From: Silurus meridionalis
Lineage: Eukaryota; Chordata; Actinopteri; Siluriformes; Siluridae
Reading direction: 5' to 3'
Assembly (NCBI RefSeq): GCF_014805685.1
Contig: NC_060906.1
Location: 8,076,346 to 8,140,345 of the forward strand
DNA length: 64,000 nt
In this document: piece after piece, positions 62,301-64,000 of the stretch
How positions within the stretch are numbered: position 1 is the first letter of the stretch
Layout: every line of letters begins with the position of its first letter
Made by a program: the position numbers and the translations under genes
The notes under the pieces: model-generated
The model's database searches: none
What the model was told of the DNA's origin: nothing
Seen by the model: the letters and a program-made list of their open reading frames with translations, nothing else

Positions 62301-63767
62301 TTGTATATTATATCGACTAAAACCAGTCCAATTAAAGAAAAAAATAACACTTACTGATCTGTCCTCTGAAGTGTCGGTGCTGCTCTGTGGGGATGCTGGT
62401 TTTAGACACCGTACGTCTCTCCTGCTGCACAAAACAAATCGAATTATAACAAGAAATCGCCAGAGAAAATAAACGGTTTGGGAAGATTTCACACAATATG
62501 TAGCAATCACGGTGAAACTAAAGTTCTCAGGGACAACATTACTGAACAGAGTGTTTAGCCAAAGCAAAGACCTTTAACATACAAAATTTCACAAACACAC
62601 TCTCAAGGAAGCCAGCAGTCACATGAGAATTGGTTATAGGGCAGCCTGAAAGGTCAGTGTTCTGACAAATGAAAGAATAAATAATGAAATCGTTATGTTT
62701 AAAAACTATTTTTTGTTTAAAAAAGTTAAATATTTCAAATGCGCTTCATTTATAGCTTGTAGAAGTGGCGGACAAAGTACACAAACTATGTAGTTGAGTA
62801 AAAGTAGAGATACACGAGGTGAAATGTTACTCCAGTAAAAGTAAAAGTGCTCCCTTTAAACTTTCATTTGAGAAAAGGTACAAAAGTATTTGCCTTCAAA
62901 TGTATTCAATTATCCAAAGTACTATGATTTATAAACGGCTATAACGTCCTATTTATGTGAAGTATGTTCATTTAAAAAGAATCTGATGTTACTCTTAGCA
63001 CACTAATCTATTGATATAATTATTTAAATTATCATGAGCCCAAAACCTTCTTTTCAACTACTTTATTATTACAATAATATTTGAGTTATTTCAGTCTGTG
63101 GGACTCCAACGTTGATTTATTTGGGTTTGTGGGACTCCTGAATGTATAATTTGAGTTATTTGGGTTTGTGAAGCTCTTAAATGTATAATTTGAGTTTTTT
63201 GGGTTTGTGGGACTCTTAAATGTATAATTTGAGTTATTTGGTTTTGTGGGACTCAAATGTATAATTTAAGTTATATGGTTTTGTGGGATTCTTGAACAAC
63301 CCAAAATTCAGAAGTTCATATGGATTACAGTGTGCTTTTAAAAAGCAAATGGGAGTCTGGCACAGGCTCTTCTTATTGTTTTTCTTACAATAACATGCAA
63401 AACAAATATAGTACCTGTATATATAAAAAGATATAAATAGAGCAACTGTCGAATAAAAAAAACAACAAAAAAACATGCACATTGAAAAGGCAGAAAAATG
63501 AATGACTAACATTTTTAACATTTATTAGATTATTAAATTTATTAAAATAAAAACAAGCTTTATAATCGGTTGTTATGAAACCTGCAAATTTTGTGGGTCC
63601 AAATGATTATTAGTGAAGAAGATTATTACAGTAGAAGCAGCTTAAAGCCTGGTGACCTGCTTCATATATACCTGACAGCAGAGCTCTTGTTATATGAAAC
63701 CTGTACATTCAGTAGACTGAACGAAGCATTGCCTTGTCTACTCCCAGTGAAAAAATCCACTGCCTGT

Positions 63768-63803
<36 letters not shown>

Positions 63804-64000
63804 TAAGTAGCCAGTAAGGTGGCATGGATAATAAAGCTCTCTGAGGGATGTGTACCTGTGTGGAGGGGGAAAACGATGCTCCGGGATCAAAACAAAGCAT
63901 TTTGCTGCATTGTTTCTCACAGGCTTGAGGCTGCCACTGTACTCCTCTTCCTCTCTGCTCGTCTGGTAGTCTGTGCGTTTCCTCATCTGTCTCGTTCTTT
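42465..64000 (-). CDS. pde4dip: Myomegalin, 3' part of gene (22 exons)
   Basis: Myomegalin is a coiled-coil scaffold at centrosome and Golgi that anchors PDE4D, AKAP450/pericentrin-type partners and EB1, and is a paralogue of CDK5RAP2. Exons, in transcript order: 63856-64000 (open at the window edge), 62355-62424, 62146-62262, 60945-61290, 59312-59547, 59130-59184, 52959-53191, 52089-52220, 51723-51896, 50301-50504, 50061-50192, 49542-49661, 47064-47256, 46853-46962, 46660-46770, 46069-46149, 45729-45917, 45232-45356, 44968-45106, 44845-44891, 43083-43173 and 42465-42646. All phases agree (3,232 nt, about 1,076 residues). Diagnostic spellings include [48 protein letters not shown] and [20 protein letters not shown], the last being the C-terminal conserved region. 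The matches follow PDE4DIP more closely than CDK5RAP2. The N-terminal CM1 region lies right of the window. Confidence 0.93.
42713..43010. mobile_element. Tc1-derived MITE copy
   Basis: CACTATATGGACAAAAGTTT GTGGACATCTGAC at the left, and AAAACTTTTGTCTATACAGT at the right, inverted. It lies between the last two pde4dip coding exons. No coding frame. Confidence 0.8.
43083..43173 (-). CDS. pde4dip: pde4dip exon, C-terminal tail
   Basis: Encodes [20 protein letters not shown] then [10 protein letters not shown] in phase with both neighbours. Acceptor TTCTAG, donor GTACAC. I do not recognise the tail from memory, but the phase, composition and low repeat content support it. Confidence 0.7.
43490..44345. 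repeat. GATG-type minisatellite
   Basis: About 850 bases of diverged GGATGGAT, AGAGAGAA and GATAGAT units, within a pde4dip intron. Same motif type as 41680-42150. Spurious long frames on both strands. Confidence 0.9.
44845..44891 (-). CDS. pde4dip: pde4dip exon, C-terminal conserved region 2
   Basis: 47 nt encoding [15 protein letters not shown], completing the conserved C-terminal helix. In mammals the protein can end soon after this point. Donor GTGAGT; reading through it here gives 24 more residues before a stop. Confidence 0.92.
44968..45106 (-). CDS. pde4dip: pde4dip exon, C-terminal conserved region 1
   Basis: Encodes [40 protein letters not shown] and QLIVSQ. This is the start of the CM2-like domain that binds AKAP450/pericentrin-type partners. 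The acceptor AAG follows a short UG tract, not a pyrimidine tract. Confidence 0.93.
45232..45356 (-). CDS. pde4dip: pde4dip exon
   Basis: Encodes [20 protein letters not shown] then [29 protein letters not shown] is invariant in myomegalin. Acceptor TTGTTCAG, donor GTTAGA. Confidence 0.92.
45729..45917 (-). CDS. pde4dip: pde4dip exon
   Basis: Encodes [40 protein letters not shown] and [33 protein letters not shown] is a myomegalin hallmark. Donor GTTATC at 45728 was chosen over GTCAGT at 45744 because only the former keeps phase. Confidence 0.88.
46069..46149 (-). CDS. pde4dip: pde4dip exon
   Basis: Encodes [20 protein letters not shown] then AQLQAS, matching the SPPVRD-G-NSPAL segment of human. 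81 nt. Donor GTGAGT. Confidence 0.85.
46220..46620. repeat. Dispersed repeat family A copy
   Basis: GAGACCGAGGCGTGTGCTGA, ACATGGCAGAGGTAGAGCTG and GGAGACACAACAGGAAAATG, nearly the same as 22380-22480. Between pde4dip exons. Confidence 0.65.
46660..46770 (-). CDS. pde4dip: pde4dip exon
   Basis: Encodes [20 protein letters not shown] then [16 protein letters not shown]. No long open frame covers it; it was found by splice sites and phase. Confidence 0.8.
46853..46962 (-). CDS. pde4dip: pde4dip exon, coiled coil
   Basis: Encodes [20 protein letters not shown] then [16 protein letters not shown], matching the LQ-ELQIYE-L segment of mammals. Donor GTAAAT. Confidence 0.92.
47064..47256 (-). CDS. 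pde4dip: pde4dip exon, coiled coil
   Basis: Encodes [40 protein letters not shown] and [23 protein letters not shown]. Acceptor TTTCAG, donor GTACGG. Confidence 0.92.
47357..49406. mobile_element. Tc1-derived MITE, interrupted by a younger Tc1 element
   Basis: The left end TATGGACAAACGTTTGTGGA CACCTGA and the right end GTCAGGTATCCCAATACTTT form inverted repeats of the 42713 family. The 1.55-kb element at 47772-49324 sits inside, at a TA. Confidence 0.75.
47772..49324 (-). mobile_element. Full-length Tc1/mariner-type transposon, transposase decayed
   Basis: The perfect outer ends CAGGGAGTGCAGAATTATTA and its inverse are flanked by TA (47770-47771 and 49325-49326), for 1,553 bp in all. The minus-strand transposase starts near 49114 ([20 protein letters not shown]). 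It continues in a second frame ([40 protein letters not shown]) and a third ([16 protein letters not shown]), which supply the second and third catalytic acids. At least three frame changes inactivate it. The neat ends suggest it is fairly recent. Confidence 0.9.
49542..49661 (-). CDS. pde4dip: pde4dip exon, coiled coil
   Basis: Encodes [20 protein letters not shown] then [19 protein letters not shown]. Acceptor TATTAG, donor GTCCAG (weak but phase-consistent). Confidence 0.9.
50061..50192 (-). CDS. pde4dip: pde4dip exon, coiled coil
   Basis: Encodes [40 protein letters not shown] and QEG. The donor is GTCTGA at 50060, chosen because it restores phase and the aligned G-G/A-P-T-N-I-Y junction. 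The open frame beyond it is intron. Confidence 0.9.
50301..50504 (-). CDS. pde4dip: pde4dip exon
   Basis: Encodes [40 protein letters not shown] and [20 protein letters not shown]. Acceptor CTGCTCAG, donor GTACTG. Confidence 0.9.
51240..51540. repeat. Dispersed repeat family C
   Basis: AGAGTAAAAGTACTTAAGTA, CCAAAGTGCTATGATTTATT and ATCATGAGCCCAAAACCTGC recur at 62755-63065. A common fish repeat type; class not assigned. Confidence 0.6.
51723..51896 (-). CDS. pde4dip: pde4dip exon
   Basis: Encodes [40 protein letters not shown] and [17 protein letters not shown]. The LAE-QELQ-LQ-QL segment matches myomegalin. The donor GTGAGC is followed by a UG-rich intron. Confidence 0.92.
52089..52220 (-). 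CDS. pde4dip: pde4dip exon, Ser/His/Pro-rich
   Basis: Encodes [20 protein letters not shown] then [23 protein letters not shown]. Low conservation, kept by phase (132 nt) and consensus sites. Confidence 0.85.
52670..52790 (+). repeat. SINE-like module
   Basis: GGTTGGGGGTTCAAGCCCCA and CTTGAGCAAGGCCCTTAACC, shared with 7640-7730. Confidence 0.55.
52959..53191 (-). CDS. pde4dip: pde4dip exon, acidic linker
   Basis: Encodes [40 protein letters not shown] and [20 protein letters not shown] then [10 protein letters not shown]. This is the convergence point of long and short transcripts. Confidence 0.93.
53630..53935 (-). repeat. SINE-like modules, inverted
   Basis: TTGCTCAAGGGCCCAGCAGT, ATTTGAACTCATGACATTCT and TTAACCACTGAGCTATCACC. 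This is the reverse complement of the tRNA-like module at 29968. Confidence 0.6.
53936..55285. other. pde4dip intron, no exon seen
   Basis: AT-rich. 54580-54660 holds an inverted ATTAATCG-type repeat (GCGATTAATCGCTAG, GAGCGATTAATCACAA). Nothing conserved otherwise. Confidence 0.5.
55288..55985. repeat. TGACTCA-rich degenerate tandem array, block 1
   Basis: Roughly 20-bp units built from AATGACTCAGTTCTTAATTA. I count 18 exact TGACTCA or TGAGTCA heptamers. Orientation flips: TGACTCA to 55500, TGAGTCA from 55528 to 55755, TGACTCA again to 55985. It lies in the intron 3' of the alternative first exon. Confidence 0.85.
56222..56288. repeat. (CA)n microsatellite beside the alternative-exon donor
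   Basis: About 33 CA units, read as UG in the pde4dip transcript, starting some 50 bases after the donor of the alternative first exon. Confidence 0.97.
56342..56505 (-). CDS. pde4dip: pde4dip alternative first coding exon
   Basis: ATG at 56505 sits in a strong context (GGCGCCATGGC) and opens [40 protein letters not shown] and [14 protein letters not shown], then donor GTAAGG. It ends with two bases (AA), the phase needed by the exon at 52959-53191, giving N-L-S-K-E-L-Q-Q-K. The normal upstream exon at 59130-59184 ends in the same phase, so the two are mutually exclusive starts. A transcript from here would encode 808 residues. The open frame extends upstream to 56685 with no clear acceptor. 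Confidence 0.7.
56506..56700 (-). promoter_or_regulatory. pde4dip: Putative internal promoter/5' UTR of short myomegalin
   Basis: A GC- and CG-rich patch (GGCCCGTCCG, GGATACGGCCGGAGACAC on the plus strand) lies immediately 5' of the alternative start, amid AT-rich intron. It contains a short (AGGAC)n repeat at 56611-56632. Promoter function is inferred. Confidence 0.45.
56701..57860. other. pde4dip intron, no exon seen
   Basis: No repeat of clear family and no conserved frame. An 85-residue frame at 56975-57232 has no recognisable spelling. Confidence 0.45.
57864..57923. repeat. (CA)n microsatellite
   Basis: About 30 CA units within a pde4dip intron. Confidence 0.97.
58210..58500. repeat. 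TGACTCA-rich degenerate tandem array, block 2
   Basis: The same unit type as blocks 1 and 3, more diverged. Five exact TGACTCA by eye, ending in AATGACTCAGAGAGATAATG. Confidence 0.8.
59130..59184 (-). CDS. pde4dip: pde4dip small exon
   Basis: 55 nt encoding [18 protein letters not shown] plus the first two bases of R. It was found by phase and by similarity to the mammalian segment before LSRELQ. Acceptor ACACAG, donor GTGAGT. Confidence 0.88.
59271..59298. repeat. (GT)n tract beside a pde4dip donor
   Basis: Read as CA in the pde4dip transcript, beginning about 13 bases after the donor of exon 59312-59547. Confidence 0.95.
59312..59547 (-). CDS. pde4dip: pde4dip exon homologous to NBPF coiled coil
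   Basis: Encodes [60 protein letters not shown] and [18 protein letters not shown]. The LREGR and LN-HL motifs are those shared by PDE4DIP, CDK5RAP2 and the NBPF N-terminal unit. Donor GTCAGT is followed closely by a CA tract in the intron. Confidence 0.95.
59620..60470. repeat. TGACTCA-rich degenerate tandem array, block 3
   Basis: About 850 bases of units such as AAGTGACTCAGTACTTAATG. I count 18 exact TGACTCA/TGAGTCA heptamers, mostly in one orientation, with a TGAGTCA island at 59912-59945. It lies between the exons at 59312-59547 and 60945-61290. Confidence 0.85.
60945..61290 (-). CDS. pde4dip: pde4dip exon, coiled coil
   Basis: Encodes [20 protein letters not shown], then [40 protein letters not shown] and [20 protein letters not shown]. 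The leucine heptads indicate a coiled coil. Acceptor CTGAACAG, donor GTGAGT. Confidence 0.92.
62146..62262 (-). CDS. pde4dip: pde4dip exon, highly conserved
   Basis: Encodes [20 protein letters not shown] then [18 protein letters not shown], near-identical to mammalian myomegalin. Donor GTTTAC. Confidence 0.95.
62355..62424 (-). CDS. pde4dip: pde4dip exon
   Basis: Encodes [20 protein letters not shown] then GQI. Acceptor TGTGCAG, donor GTAAGT. It joins in phase to the strongly conserved next exon. Confidence 0.8.
62755..63065. repeat. Dispersed repeat family C
   Basis: GTGGCGGACAAAGTACACAA, GTTGAGTAAAAGTAGAGATA and TCATGAGCCCAAAACCTTC. The same family as 51240-51540. Confidence 0.65.
63080..63298. 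repeat. About 40-bp tandem repeat, 5-6 copies
   Basis: Units of the form TTTGGGTTTGTGGGACTCTT plus AAATGTATAATTTGAGTTA, moderately diverged, directly after the family C copy. Confidence 0.85.
63301..63855. other. pde4dip intron with (ATC)n tract
   Basis: AT-rich intron. A pure ATC trinucleotide repeat of about 12 units lies at 63768-63802. No exon seen. Confidence 0.6.
63856..64000 (-). CDS. pde4dip: pde4dip exon, partial at window edge
   Basis: Frame [20 protein letters not shown] then [12 protein letters not shown], ending in phase 0 before donor GTACAC. Weakly conserved; supported by phase and by the donor. The 5' end is outside the window or just at the edge. Confidence 0.6.

Overview
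This is vertebrate nuclear DNA, almost certainly from a teleost fish. It has long introns with GT-AG splice sites, dense CA, TCTA and CT microsatellites, many Tc1/mariner, pogo-like and hAT-like transposon copies, LINE tails and tRNA-derived SINEs of fish type, and three genes whose exons translate into well-known vertebrate proteins. The species cannot be fixed from the sequence. An otophysan fish such as a catfish would fit the repeat content, but that is a guess.

Region 1 (1 to about 16,200, minus strand): the first nine coding exons of elp3, the catalytic subunit of Elongator, encoding residues 1-303. The start codon is at 16112. The rest of the radical-SAM domain and the acetyltransferase domain lie beyond the left edge. 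The introns hold Tc1 copies, a mariner remnant, LINE pieces and hAT-like repeats.

Region 2 (about 19,250 to 40,030, plus strand): a complete ten-exon gene for a calcium-regulated mitochondrial ATP-Mg/phosphate carrier of the SCaMC-1 type (slc25a24-like, 478 residues). It has four N-terminal EF-hands and three mitochondrial carrier repeats. All exon phases agree.

Region 3 (42,465 to the right edge, minus strand): the 3' part of pde4dip (myomegalin), 22 exons encoding about 1,076 C-terminal residues, with a further alternative first exon at 56,342-56,505. It is convergent with slc25a24. The protein is a coiled-coil centrosome/Golgi scaffold related to CDK5RAP2, and one exon is homologous to the N-terminal coiled coil of the primate NBPF family.

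The three genes do not form a pathway. Points of interest are: the slc25a24-pde4dip linkage, which mirrors human SLC25A24-NBPF; three degenerate tandem arrays in pde4dip introns carrying 41 exact AP-1 heptamers (TGACTCA/TGAGTCA, counted by eye) around an internal alternative first exon; long CA/UG tracts next to several pde4dip splice sites; nested transposon insertions; and a near-perfect 31-bp hairpin. I saw no microbial operon, CRISPR array, phage or viral gene. I found no convincing wholly new system.
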